This document shows, piece by piece, positions 26,568 through 35,584 of a stretch of DNA of 37,101 bases. The DNA is taken from the NCBI RefSeq assembly GCF_021023085.1, contig NZ_PGCK01000017.1, positions 1 to 37,101 of the forward strand, in the 5' to 3' direction. The notes under the pieces were generated by a model. The model searched no databases and was not told where the DNA came from. It was given only the letters and a program-made list of their open reading frames with translations. This DNA comes from Methanooceanicella nereidis. Its GTDB lineage: Archaea > Halobacteriota > Methanocellia > Methanocellales > Methanocellaceae. Every line of letters begins with the position of its first letter. The stretch's first letter is position 1. The translations under genes were made by a program, and so were the position numbers.

Positions 26568-26585
26568 GAACATGTCCGTATGTTC
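26568..26585. promoter_or_regulatory. Operator-like inverted repeat before the KaiC-like gene
   Basis: GAACAT GTCCGT ATGTTC is a perfect 6-base inverted repeat with a 6-base spacer, 12 bases before the ATG. A TATA-like TTTAAAAATA lies near 26530-26539, so the palindrome would lie around the transcription start. It could be a repressor site or an mRNA hairpin. Confidence 0.35.
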
Positions 26586-26596
26586 TATTGAGATGA

Positions 26597-28114
26597 ATGA
26601 ACGCTCTCATCTCATGTATGGCTGATAGTCCTTACATATCGGAGGTGGATCTCATACCCCTGGAACTGGTCAAGACAGGTATAACAGGATTGGACACGTT
26701 ACTAAAAGGCGGCTTTGTAAAGGGTTCGACCATATTGATATCAGGTAACTATGGCGTAGGTAAAACCCTCTTCGCACTACAGTATGCGTTCCACCAGGCG
26801 AGCAAAGGCGATAAGGTATTATATGTCAGCACCTCCGAGCCGGTATTTAAAGTAAAGCAGTTCGCGAGCAATCTTGATTTTTACGATGAATCGCTCATTT
26901 ATTCGGAATACAGGGATATTACCCAGAAAAAAGATAAGGCAGTGAAAGGTACCATAGAGTTCGTAGAATCTTCACTGGGCATAATCACAGGCATCCATTA
27001 TACGGACGAGAGCTCCCTTATCGAAGAGATAAGGAACATGGTAGAGGGAAAAGGGATACAGCATCTGATCATTGACCCCATAACCACCATAACAATGCTT
27101 TATGAGAGCGAAGCCGTAATGCGAAAAGATGTCCTGCTTATGGGGGCCTGGCTGACAAGGCTAGGATGCACGGTCCTGCTCACGGCGGAAGAATCTGACC
27201 TTAAGCTACTTGACGTGGAAAAATATCTTTCCGATTGCGTGATAAGCTTAAGCTCAAGGATGGACGACCATGAAAGAGAGTTCCTGATCACGGTGCAAAA
27301 ACAGCGCGGGAACAAGCAGAACATGAACAGCCATATTTACACTTTTGACAGAAGCGGCATCACGGTGATCCATGATATGTCGTATATGGAGCGCCCGGAC
27401 ATAATGGAATCCCAGGCATCCACAGGCATCGACAAGCTGGACGAGCTGATGGGAGGGCTTCGGTACGGTTCATCCTGGATATTGAGCATAGATGATCGCA
27501 TCCACTATGAGCCCGTTTTTTCCGCGATACTAAGCGCGGGCCTTGATGCTAATGAGGGAATAGTATATTCTCCCCCGTCAAAGTTCTCTTTCAACGGGAT
27601 AAAGGATCTTTTAAGCAGGTTTAGCATAGACATTATTAAAGAGTGCAAAGACGGGAACGCGTTCTTTGTCGACTATTATGGAAGAAAGGTACCCGATGAG
27701 CTTAAGAATTTTGTCATAGAAAGCTATCCCGAGGCGGAAGATCTCAGGATATTCGCAAGAGACAAATACGGCATTATCGAATCCGGGGAAGTGAGAGACC
27801 ACTGGCGCATCCTGTCAAACCTGAATGGCGAGTATAATGTTTATGAGCCTGCAGGGCTTCGCGACAGGTACTCGAAGAACCTGTCCAGGGTCAGGGAGCG
27901 CGGAGATATTTATTTTTCATATTGTAACTTTGACGAGATAGACGAAAGGACTGCAGAGTTCCTGAGGACCTCATGCGACGGCATAATAGAGCTTTACGTC
28001 AAAGGTAAGTATCAATACCTAAAAGTCACAAAATCTCCCGGCGGCCTGATGTCAAGCGAGCATGTCATAGTACCGCTTGATAAAAAGCCTTTTATAAAGC
28101 TTATGCAAAAATAA
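26597..28114 (+). CDS. KaiC-like RecA-superfamily ATPase with a degenerate second domain
   Basis: The 505-residue protein has two KaiC/RadA-like domains. The first starts LVKTGITGLDTLLKGGF, with Walker A GNYGVGKT (50-57) and Walker B HLIIDPIT (about 156-163), and looks active. The second begins STGIDKLDELMGGLRYGSSW (about 278-297), but the Walker A position reads SIDDRIHYEP, so ATP binding there is doubtful. Archaeal members often pair with histidine kinases or regulate motility and development; none is adjacent here. The start is the first ATG in frame; another in-frame ATG is at 26618. It is followed eight bases later by the hydrolase gene. Function unknown beyond the family. Confidence 0.85.
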   Translation: MNALISCMADSPYISEVDLIPLELVKTGITGLDTLLKGGFVKGSTILISGNYGVGKTLFALQYAFHQASKGDKVLYVSTSEPVFKVKQFASNLDFYDESLIYSEYRDITQKKDKAVKGTIEFVESSLGIITGIHYTDESSLIEEIRNMVEGKGIQHLIIDPITTITMLYESEAVMRKDVLLMGAWLTRLGCTVLLTAEESDLKLLDVEKYLSDCVISLSSRMDDHEREFLITVQKQRGNKQNMNSHIYTFDRSGITVIHDMSYMERPDIMESQASTGIDKLDELMGGLRYGSSWILSIDDRIHYEPVFSAILSAGLDANEGIVYSPPSKFSFNGIKDLLSRFSIDIIKECKDGNAFFVDYYGRKVPDELKNFVIESYPEAEDLRIFARDKYGIIESGEVRDHWRILSNLNGEYNVYEPAGLRDRYSKNLSRVRERGDIYFSYCNFDEIDERTAEFLRTSCDGIIELYVKGKYQYLKVTKSPGGLMSSEHVIVPLDKKPFIKLMQK

Positions 28115-28122
28115 CCGTTACC

Positions 28123-29631
28123 ATGGATAAACGAGCGATATTTACTATCATTACAGTATGCGTCCTCGCATATATCATATCATTCTACTTTATGCTTGGG
28201 ACTTTCCAGGATATAAAACAGGAATACCATCATGGTGAAACACCTGTGCTTTTAATGGGTCCCCTGGAAAAGGAGCCGCTTGGGACTGTCGTTATCGCTC
28301 ACGGCTTTTCCGGGAATATTGACATGATGAAATCCATGGGCGCATCGCTCGCGCAAAATGGGTACAGAGCTATACTGTTCGATCTGCCGGGACACGGCAA
28401 CTCTGATACGGGCATGGAAAATGATTCGCTGTACACTTCTTTTGAATATGTGACCGAACATTATGGAGGAGATAATTTCTCCGTAGCAGGCCATTCGATG
28501 GGATCGCAGGCGGCAATGGAATATGGCATGATGAGCGGATCACTGTCATGCACAGCCATATCCCCGATTTTCAGCGAGGTCAATAGAACGAGCCCGAAAA
28601 ACCTTCTGATACTGGTCGGCGACGATGACCCGGAACACATTCAGAAAGCTGCTTTGAACGCCCTTATAAACGGGACGATGCAGAATGCGGAGCCGGGCAT
28701 GACGTACGGTGACATAGACGACGGTACGGCAAGAAGGCTCGAGATATTGCCGGGTGCTAACCATATCACCATCATATTTGATACGAGGACATATGACGCG
28801 ATGCTAAAATGGCTGGATTCCACCTATAATGTCGATAGGGAGGGCGACTACAATTATAACCTGGCATATCCCTGGTTCTTAATATGTTCACTGATAGCCC
28901 TTATAGCATATTTCCCGATCTCGTACCTTCTGTTCGATCATTATAAACAGGAGGAGTATAAGCTGAAGGCGCCGGCCCCAAAAGCCTGGAAGCCCATGCT
29001 GACTATCCTGGTATCGGGTTTTATCGCAGCGATCCTCATATACCTCTTCAATCCGGTATCCCTGCTAAACATCATGATCGCGGATACGATAATCGGTTTT
29101 CTTATTTATACCGGTATTATCGGATTGATCATTTATACCCTGACAGGGAAGGATAAGCCATCAGGTAAATACCCGGCCGATGCCATACTGAGGCCATTGT
29201 CGCTCGCAATGCTGATGCTCATTTATTTCGCGGTGTTCATAGGAGTTCCGGCAAGCCTTTCGGTCTACGACCTGATCCCTGATGATCCCAGGCTTTATCT
29301 GCTCATCCTGATATTTTTCCTGATGATCCCCTATTGTATGCTTAACGAGCTGTTATTCCGAAGCATCGACGGGAGGATGTCGCTGGCAACAGGCATCTCT
29401 GCCCGTATATTACTGGTCGCCCTCTTCACCCTGGGCGCGCTGGTGTTCGGTAACGGCAGCTTCATAATGATAATTATGCCGGTTATGCTCCCCCTGTTCA
29501 TTCTGCTGGAAATATTTTCCTGTTACTCTTACAGATGGTCAGGAAATGTTTTGACAGGAGCCTTTTTAAACTCGCTGATCATAGCCTGGCTCGTCGTATC
29601 GGCTTTTCCGATAGGCATATTACCCATATAG
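28123..29631 (+). CDS. Alpha/beta hydrolase fused to a multi-pass membrane domain
   Basis: After one N-terminal membrane helix (residues about 5-24), the 502-residue protein has an alpha/beta hydrolase fold. TVVIAHGFSGN is the oxyanion strand, and GHSMG (123-127, Ser125) carries the nucleophile. The acid is probably in the ILVGDDDPEH strand, and His214 in LPGANHI completes the triad. From about 243 there are roughly seven or eight membrane helices to the end. The hydrolase part likely faces outside or sits at the membrane. The substrate could be a lipid or a surface polymer, but nothing proves it. The preceding gene ends eight bases upstream. Confidence 0.85.
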   Translation: MDKRAIFTIITVCVLAYIISFYFMLGTFQDIKQEYHHGETPVLLMGPLEKEPLGTVVIAHGFSGNIDMMKSMGASLAQNGYRAILFDLPGHGNSDTGMENDSLYTSFEYVTEHYGGDNFSVAGHSMGSQAAMEYGMMSGSLSCTAISPIFSEVNRTSPKNLLILVGDDDPEHIQKAALNALINGTMQNAEPGMTYGDIDDGTARRLEILPGANHITIIFDTRTYDAMLKWLDSTYNVDREGDYNYNLAYPWFLICSLIALIAYFPISYLLFDHYKQEEYKLKAPAPKAWKPMLTILVSGFIAAILIYLFNPVSLLNIMIADTIIGFLIYTGIIGLIIYTLTGKDKPSGKYPADAILRPLSLAMLMLIYFAVFIGVPASLSVYDLIPDDPRLYLLILIFFLMIPYCMLNELLFRSIDGRMSLATGISARILLVALFTLGALVFGNGSFIMIIMPVMLPLFILLEIFSCYSYRWSGNVLTGAFLNSLIIAWLVVSAFPIGILPI

Positions 29632-29663
29632 ACATGATAATCATCTAAGGATCTGAGAGGAAA

Positions 29664-30467
29664 ATGATGAAATTCGGTTTAAAGGTCCATCACACCGATA
29701 TGCGGTCCCTGCTGAGGCAAAAGCCTGACGCGCTCGAGTTCCTGTTATATGAGAATGATCTTTCGGGAGAATGGACGAAAGGCGTTGATTTCAGGGGGCC
29801 GATAGTCGTCCACGCACCTGAGAAATATTCGGACGGGACCCTGGTGGACCTGGGCTCTTCGAGGGAAGATATGCGCCGAAGAGCTGTGGATATTATTAAA
29901 AAGACCATTGACATATCGGTAAGGTTGAACGCAAGCATGCTTGTTTGCCATCCCGGATGCGTTTACAGAGAGCCCGTGAACGTCGACGTATCTTACCTTA
30001 TCGATTCGATGAAAGAGCTGCTGGGATATTCGGCCGGCCGTGTTGAATTGCTCCTCGAGAACATGCCGGAGATATATCACAACAAAGGAGAGCTATGGTC
30101 AGCATACCTGTTCAATGACTGGAGAGAGATACGCAGCGTTCTTCAGGAGCTTGACATGAGCATGTGCATGGATATCTGCCATGCTAAGCTATACTGTAAT
30201 TCGAGGCACATTGACTTCATATCATATATCACGGTGTTGAAGCCGTTCATAAAGCATATACACATCTCCGATGCTCTCGGGACTTCGGGAGAGGGTATCC
30301 AGATAGGCGACGGCGAGCTAAATTTCAGGGAGCTATACAAAGCCATAGATAATGTGGAAGCCATTATCGTCCCGGAGATAGACAGAGGTTTTAAGGATAA
30401 TGGCAGGGGATTTAAGATAGCCAGGGACAGGCTGGTAAGGCTCGGCTATTTTGAGACCGAAGTATAA
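29664..30467 (+). CDS. Xylose-isomerase-like TIM-barrel protein
   Basis: The 267-residue protein fits the sugar phosphate isomerase/epimerase and AP endonuclease-2 barrel (PF01261). Candidate metal residues in order are His50 (VVHAPE), His96 (VCHPG), Glu132 (LLLENMP), Asp170 and His173 (MDICHAK), His200 (HIHISDA), Asp216 (IGDGELN) and Glu239 (PEIDRG). Their order matches the usual divalent-metal site. GAGAGG upstream supports the start. It may isomerise a sugar, or act on DNA like endonuclease IV; the length and LLENMP suit a sugar isomerase better. Lies 32 bases after the hydrolase gene. Confidence 0.8.
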   Translation: MMKFGLKVHHTDMRSLLRQKPDALEFLLYENDLSGEWTKGVDFRGPIVVHAPEKYSDGTLVDLGSSREDMRRRAVDIIKKTIDISVRLNASMLVCHPGCVYREPVNVDVSYLIDSMKELLGYSAGRVELLLENMPEIYHNKGELWSAYLFNDWREIRSVLQELDMSMCMDICHAKLYCNSRHIDFISYITVLKPFIKHIHISDALGTSGEGIQIGDGELNFRELYKAIDNVEAIIVPEIDRGFKDNGRGFKIARDRLVRLGYFETEV

Positions 30468-30564
30468 GGGTTCATAAAAAAGTATTCAGTATATGACATA
30501 TCACTATATTGCTTAATAATCGCCTGAAATATAAGATATTGATAAAGGAAAAGGAGTTATGAAA

Positions 30565-31425
30565 ATGATACTGGTGACAGGATGCAACCCGCTTGGCGAA
30601 AGGCTCTTAGAGGAACTGAACAAAGATGGTATGGCAAAGGGAGCCTGTCATAAGGAAGAACTGGATCTTCCGAGGGGTTTTATAAAATATGACATTTTCA
30701 GCAGCGAGGACATTGAGAGGCTTGTCAAAGAGGTAAAGCCGGATACAATGATCCTTACCGAAGAGGTCTCCGATCTTGAGTATTGTGAGCAAAAACGTAG
30801 TGACGCGATGCAGTTTAATACGCGCGGCGTAAGGTTTTTCGTAGAGGCGGCGCAGAAGACCGGTGCCAGTGTCGTGCTTATATCTACGGCATATGTCTTT
30901 GACGGAAGAAAAGAAGGCGGCATGTATACTGAAAACGATATGATAAACCCGATAAACGTCTATGGCGAGACCAGGCTGATGGCCGAGGTCCATACGGATA
31001 AGGCCCCGAGCTACCTGATAGCCAGAATGGGAGAGCTATATGGCAACTATCCGGGCAATTTTGCCGACTTTATACTGACCAATATTAAATATGGTGAAAA
31101 GGTCGAGCTTGCAAGGGACATGTACTTCTCTCCGATATACATTGACGACGCGGTAGCCGCCATAAAACTGCTGACAGCGCAGAAAATGTTCGACAAGCAT
31201 AACGTGGCAGGACCGGAGCGTATCAGCCACTATGACTTCGGGTTAAAGATCGCGAAGACATTCGGGCTGAATGAAAACCTTATAGTCCCCGTGAGTGTGG
31301 AAGATCTTAACCTGACAGTAATGATGCCGAAGGATCTCTCGCTGGATATTTCAAAGATAGGGCCCCTTGTTAAAATAAGGAACGTTGACGAAGGGCTTGA
31401 GGCTATGAAAAAGGCATTAGAATAA
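30565..31425 (+). CDS. RmlD-like NAD(P)-dependent sugar reductase
   Basis: The 286-residue short-chain (extended SDR) protein resembles dTDP-4-dehydrorhamnose reductase. It starts MILVTGCNPLG (nucleotide-binding glycine loop with one substitution) and has VVLISTAYVFDG and the active-site NVYGETRLMAE. Where RmlD normally has Y-x-x-x-K, here Lys is replaced by Arg. PIYIDDAVAAI and HNVAGPERIS are typical later parts. GGAG at 30553-30556 spaces better to the ATG at 30565 than to the ATG at 30559. It could make a nucleotide sugar for surface glycans, but no other rml gene is near. A 97-base gap separates it from the barrel gene. Confidence 0.82.
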   Translation: MILVTGCNPLGERLLEELNKDGMAKGACHKEELDLPRGFIKYDIFSSEDIERLVKEVKPDTMILTEEVSDLEYCEQKRSDAMQFNTRGVRFFVEAAQKTGASVVLISTAYVFDGRKEGGMYTENDMINPINVYGETRLMAEVHTDKAPSYLIARMGELYGNYPGNFADFILTNIKYGEKVELARDMYFSPIYIDDAVAAIKLLTAQKMFDKHNVAGPERISHYDFGLKIAKTFGLNENLIVPVSVEDLNLTVMMPKDLSLDISKIGPLVKIRNVDEGLEAMKKALE

Positions 31426-31627
31426 GCATTAAGTCATTTTATTTTCTTTTTTCTACAGTATGTTTTAGTCCATTCAGTCTTTTTTCGATAAGCTTCCTTG
31501 ATGTTATGGTAAACATTTACCGGGTCTTTAATGAATAATAATGGAGTAATATTAAAAATCCGTGCCCTATTCCCCGAAATATAGGCATATAGTGAAGTAA
31601 GCTACGTGTTAAACCCTATCACAAATC

Positions 31628-31638
31628 ATTTATATAAT
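31628..31638 (+). promoter_or_regulatory. TATA box of the 39-aa gene
   Basis: ATTTATATAAT is centred about 27 bases before the ATG at 31660, typical of leaderless archaeal transcripts. Confidence 0.5.
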
Positions 31639-31659
31639 AAGTGATTGCAGGGATAGAAC

Positions 31660-31779
31660 ATGTTAAGTAAGATTTTAAGTATATTTAAGAAGACCCCTGA
31701 TAAGAGGTTACAGAACTGGTATAATAACAACGAGATGGTCCAGTTGACCGGCAGCAGCCAGATCAGCCATATACGCTGA
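31660..31779 (+). CDS. Leaderless 39-aa basic peptide
   Basis: The frame reads MLSKILSIFKKTPDKRLQNW through to GSSQISHIR and a TGA. An amphipathic, basic N-terminal helix (LSKILSIFKK) precedes a polar tail. A TATA box at leaderless distance supports real transcription. The peptide could associate with membranes or nucleic acids, but I recognise no family. It stands alone between a reductase gene and the protease gene. Confidence 0.5.
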   Translation: MLSKILSIFKKTPDKRLQNWYNNNEMVQLTGSSQISHIR

Positions 31780-32087
31780 TCACATCTATTTTATTAAATT
31801 TTCTAGTATAGGCGCATTCAGGATATAGACCCGGCAGTGCATCCGGTAGACAACCCATCATTTCTTGTAAAATTAAGGATACTCTAAAGTATAATGCATC
31901 CATCGTGAAACACAGCACATTGTTCTCTTGCTAGAAATTGGCAGCCTTTTTGTAAAGACCCAAAAACAGACGAGCCCGGGATTTAGAGCGTTAAAGACGA
32001 TCAAAAATTATATCGAAAATATGGAATATTGCACCCTCTAAAGATCATCGATAATAAAAATTAAACGGGTAAAAAATTAAAAAGAAG
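31780..32087. other. Non-coding gap
   Basis: I see no gene or RNA structure here. AT-rich blocks and T-runs could provide terminators for the small gene and the minus-strand protease. The stretch 31426-31659 before the small gene likewise holds only T-rich terminator-like sequence and the promoter. Confidence 0.35.
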
Positions 32088-34484
32088 TTAAAGCTGATAA
32101 GGAGTTATCAGCTTGTAGTTCAATACGCTATTGGATTGTGTACCGTCGACCTTTATCGTGTATGTACCCGCTACGGCCGGCTTATAGTTTAACTGTTCAC
32201 AGGATGTCGAGAAGGACTCGATCATCTTTATTCCCCTGGCCACTTCCTTGCCGCTGGGGTCGTATAATATAAGCTCCGGCGTGTAGAAAGACCATGCCCA
32301 TATCAGCCTGGCGTTGATATTCTTTATGCCGTCCGAGCTTATCTTCATCGTCGCCGCCTGTCCGGGCTGAAGCGAGCCGGACTTCACATAGGCCATGTAT
32401 ACGTTGTGGTTTGAAGTGCCTGTGAACTCTACAGACCTGTAGGACCTGTCAGCGCTGACCTTCAGAAGGTAGTAGCCTCCCTTAGGCGCATTGAAATTGA
32501 CGGACTCGCTGCGAGTGTACCTGCTCTCGGATTTAGCTACAAGCTTACCGTTAGAGTCATACAGGTACATGTTAAGGTCATCGTAGGAGTTCCATGCTAT
32601 CTGTGCGCTGATGGTACCCTCTGCAGTCGGGACAATGTAGGTATAATATTCATTGTTCAGGCTGGTAGTTCCTGAAAATGAAGTGCCCGGTGCAGGAGTC
32701 GGTGTCGGCACTGGAGTCGCGGTCGGGTTCGGACCCGGCGTCGGGGTCGGGGTCGCGGTCGGGTTCGGGGTCGGTGTCGGTGCTGGGCCGCCCGGTGAGA
32801 CGACACTCAGAGTATATGATTCGGTGTCGCTGACCGACGGGTCGGTTTTTGACTTTGCGGTCACCGTGAATTTATAATATCCGGTCTTTGCGTCCGCTGC
32901 GGGCGTCAGTAATACTGACATGAACGTTGATGCGCTGGGCTCTATTGTCTCGCCGCTATACTTTGAGATCTTATACCAGGTAGAGGGTATTCCGTCTACA
33001 GTTATGGTATACGAGTCTGGCGACTTCCCCACATTCCCAAGGATCGCGTTCTGGTCCACAGTCGTTCCCGGTGCTACCTTGAACTGTTCTATCCTGCCCA
33101 TGTGCCCGTCATATCTTGCGAACATCGACATCAGGCTTACTGCATAGGATCCCGGCTCCGGGTTAGGTGTCGGGGTCGCTGTCGGGGTCGCCGTCGGGTT
33201 CGGACCCGGCGTCGGGGTCGGGGTCGGCGACGGTGCAGGAGGTAACTGTCCGTTCAATATGTATTCAATAGCTGCCTTTGCCTGAACCCTGCCGTACCCG
33301 TAATCAGTGTTGGGCACGCCGCTGCCAAGAGGCTTTGCGGTCTTGGTAAGTGCATTCTTGACCTGTGCAGGTGTCATATCAGGCTTGGCCTGTAATAGTA
33401 ATGCAACAGTCCCTGCGGTCATCGGGGTCGCCATAGACGTTCCGCTCATCGCGGTATAATACTGGTTAACTGGCTTTCCGCCGCTGGTACCGGTCGCTTT
33501 TGCCGCTACGAGCCCTACGCCCATGTTAGTGACGTCAGGCTTTACGCGCCCGTCGTATGTGGGACCTCTGGAGCTGAACGAAGCGATCTGGTCATTCCTG
33601 TCGCTTGCGCCCACTGTCAACGCGCTCTCACAGTCCCCGGGGCATGCTACGGTCTTCTTGCTCGGACCGCTGTTGCCTGCTGCGACCACTACGGTAACTC
33701 CGGCCTTAACGGCGTTGTTTACAGCGTCGTCGCTCGCCTGTGAGTGAGTCGATGAACCGAGCGACATCGATATGACCTGTGCGCCGTTCTTTACGGCCCA
33801 GTCGATGCCTTTTATGATGTTGGAATTGCTTCCCGAACCATCTTTGCCAAGTACCTTACATCCCATTAAGCTGGCTTCCGGAGCTACACCCTTATACTGT
33901 CCGCTGGATGCTGCTCCAGTACCTGCGATCGTGCTTGAGCAGTGAGTGCCGTGCCCGTGGTCATCGTACGGGGATGTCTGGCCCTTCACATAATCGACCC
34001 ATGCTACTACTTTATTACCGTTAAGGTCAGGGTGGCTGGCATCGATGCCCGTGTCGATCACGCATACTTTAACGCCTTTACCAGTGTATCCTGCTGCCCA
34101 GACGTCCGGTGCATTGATCTGAGGCACTGCCTTGTCCAGCAATACCGTAACTTCCTGGTCTTTTTCAACGTATTTGACATTGTCTAACGCTTTAAGCTCG
34201 TTTACCCTGTCGTCCGGTATGGTGACTGCCATCCCGTTTATAACGCTATAGCGGTAAACGACCTGACCCTCATAAGAGTTGACCAGGCTGGTTACCTTCT
34301 CTTCTGCCATGGCGGACATCTGACCTGGTTCGCCATTAAAAGCTACGATATAAGTAGAATAACCTGATGAGCTGACATCAGATGTTTTTTGCATAGGTGG
34401 GGTTGCGGCCACTACAGCTATCGATGATAGCAGCATAGCGAATATTATCGCAATACCCATCGCAGTTTTTACCTTTATGTACAT
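32088..34484 (-). CDS. Secreted subtilisin-like serine protease with C-terminal domains
   Basis: The 798-residue preproprotein has a signal peptide (residues about 1-28) and an I9-type propeptide (about 42-115, YIVAFNGEPG to YVEKDQEV). The S8 catalytic domain has Asp144 (VIDTGID), His178 (DDHGHGTHC), oxyanion Asn270 (AAGNSG) and Ser350 (SGTSMATPM). Pro/Thr-rich linkers (PTPTPTPGPNPTATP) separate a beta-rich middle domain from a C-terminal beta domain (SFSGTTSLNNEYYTYIV onward) of the PPC type that may bind substrate or the cell surface. It acts outside the cell. ATG at 34484 is chosen, though GGAGGGA is very close to it; a TTG at 34493 is the other candidate. A TATA box lies at 34551-34560. 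Confidence 0.94.
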   Translation of the reverse strand: MYIKVKTAMGIAIIFAMLLSSIAVVAATPPMQKTSDVSSSGYSTYIVAFNGEPGQMSAMAEEKVTSLVNSYEGQVVYRYSVINGMAVTIPDDRVNELKALDNVKYVEKDQEVTVLLDKAVPQINAPDVWAAGYTGKGVKVCVIDTGIDASHPDLNGNKVVAWVDYVKGQTSPYDDHGHGTHCSSTIAGTGAASSGQYKGVAPEASLMGCKVLGKDGSGSNSNIIKGIDWAVKNGAQVISMSLGSSTHSQASDDAVNNAVKAGVTVVVAAGNSGPSKKTVACPGDCESALTVGASDRNDQIASFSSRGPTYDGRVKPDVTNMGVGLVAAKATGTSGGKPVNQYYTAMSGTSMATPMTAGTVALLLQAKPDMTPAQVKNALTKTAKPLGSGVPNTDYGYGRVQAKAAIEYILNGQLPPAPSPTPTPTPGPNPTATPTATPTPNPEPGSYAVSLMSMFARYDGHMGRIEQFKVAPGTTVDQNAILGNVGKSPDSYTITVDGIPSTWYKISKYSGETIEPSASTFMSVLLTPAADAKTGYYKFTVTAKSKTDPSVSDTESYTLSVVSPGGPAPTPTPNPTATPTPTPGPNPTATPVPTPTPAPGTSFSGTTSLNNEYYTYIVPTAEGTISAQIAWNSYDDLNMYLYDSNGKLVAKSESRYTRSESVNFNAPKGGYYLLKVSADRSYRSVEFTGTSNHNVYMAYVKSGSLQPGQAATMKISSDGIKNINARLIWAWSFYTPELILYDPSGKEVARGIKMIESFSTSCEQLNYKPAVAGTYTIKVDGTQSNSVLNYKLITPYQL

Positions 34485-34550
34485 TCCCTCCAATAGTTCA
34501 AGAGTTGCTAGTCCAACTTAGTAACTAGTTATTCATCAATTACTGTTAGG

Positions 34551-34560
34551 GTATATATAC
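34551..34560 (-). promoter_or_regulatory. TATA box of the protease gene
   Basis: GTATATATAC, the same on both strands, lies about 70 bases before the protease ATG, predicting a leader of about 40 bases. Confidence 0.5.
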
Positions 34561-35318
34561 TTTATTCTGGATTGGAAAAATTATTGATATTACCAATTCG
34601 TGTTGTATATATTCTTTACCAGGCAATATATATCCGGTTGATGATTTAAAAACTTTCTGTTTTAGCCATATCTATACATTTAATAGAATATACATGGTTA
34701 TTTCGTTAAAAACATGGATATTTTGTAGTAATTTAAGAAACTATAACATACCATGTATTTTGCTCAAGTAATAACTTAAAATATTAAATACTTTCTTAAA
34801 AATGGTATAAATTTGTTATTTTATTGCCTATTAAGCTTATAAAATGGCATATTTGAACAAACAGGATATAATTGCCGGGTACTTTTTATTGCTGGCTTAT
34901 ATCATTGTCAGATGTGATCACGCAGGAGGCGATCTTAGTGTTGTAGTGGAAATGATACATTTGTATCTCAAAGCCTCAAAGGGCATATCAAAGAACTCAA
35001 CACCTTGTTAAGAGAAACTTGAGGTCGTTGAGATAAGAACAAGACCATACATTATCGACCATTAAACAACAAAAACTCTTCATACAGTATCTATTTTAAA
35101 AAGATCCTGCAGAGAATATTAAAAGGTAAATATGGGCCCGTTATAGCAAATGTCAGTTTATATTCTCAAAAAAAGATAGCCAGCCATATTTTAAAATAGT
35201 TTTATAATTTTTAAAAAATGACATTTCAAAGCAAATTTCCAGGTGATTTTATTTGGCTAGCACCTGTACGATAATCGTTGTGTGAGAACTAGCTTAGAAC
35301 ATATATGATTATCCAGTA

Positions 35319-35488
35319 AGTATAAATAGGTAAAAGGGTATAATTATTTTGGGATTTGGATTGGATCAGTTGATATGAGTCAATTTGATCTATAAACACT
35401 AGGTGGCCTAGTGAACACTATAGAGATTTATCTGTTTAGGGAACTCCATTTAGTTATCCATTTCCTCCGGGGCCGAGGTCATGGCCCC
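35319..35488 (+). promoter_or_regulatory. ftsZ2 promoter and structured leader
   Basis: AGTATAAATA (35319-35328) is a strong TATA box; a second TATA-like CTATAAA is at 35390-35396. Two compact hairpins follow: CACTAGG TGG CCTAGTG (35397-35413), and GGGGCC/GGCCCC with an 8-base loop (35469-35488). From the first TATA the leader would be about 230 bases, unusually long beside the leaderless genes around it, suggesting post-transcriptional or operator control of ftsZ2. Confidence 0.5.
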
Positions 35489-35584
35489 AACATATTTCGA
35501 TAATATCGTCCGGTATGGCTAACAGGGACGGCTGGCGTATTAAAACGTTTAAAGACCTTAAAAAATTAGGGGATGGGAGATAAA

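Larger units (their letters stand above)
34485..35584. other. AT-rich intergenic region between the protease and ftsZ2
   Basis: About 1.1 kb separates the divergent genes. The only visible frame of note is a 55-codon one at 34844-35011 (starting MAYLNKQDIIAGYFLLLAYI). It lacks a ribosome site and good codon evidence, so I do not call it. CAGGTG and CACCTG form an inverted pair at 35240-35266. From about 35319 onward lies the ftsZ2 promoter and leader. Confidence 0.4.

Noticed and set aside
34844-35011. 55-codon frame starting MAYLNKQDIIAGYF
   Set aside because: No ribosome site, only a weak TATA, ordinary AT-rich composition; kept as a note only.
35241-35284. AGGTGAT ribosome-like site followed by a TTG and ten codons
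   Set aside because: The frame stops after ten codons; at most a remnant of a gene start.
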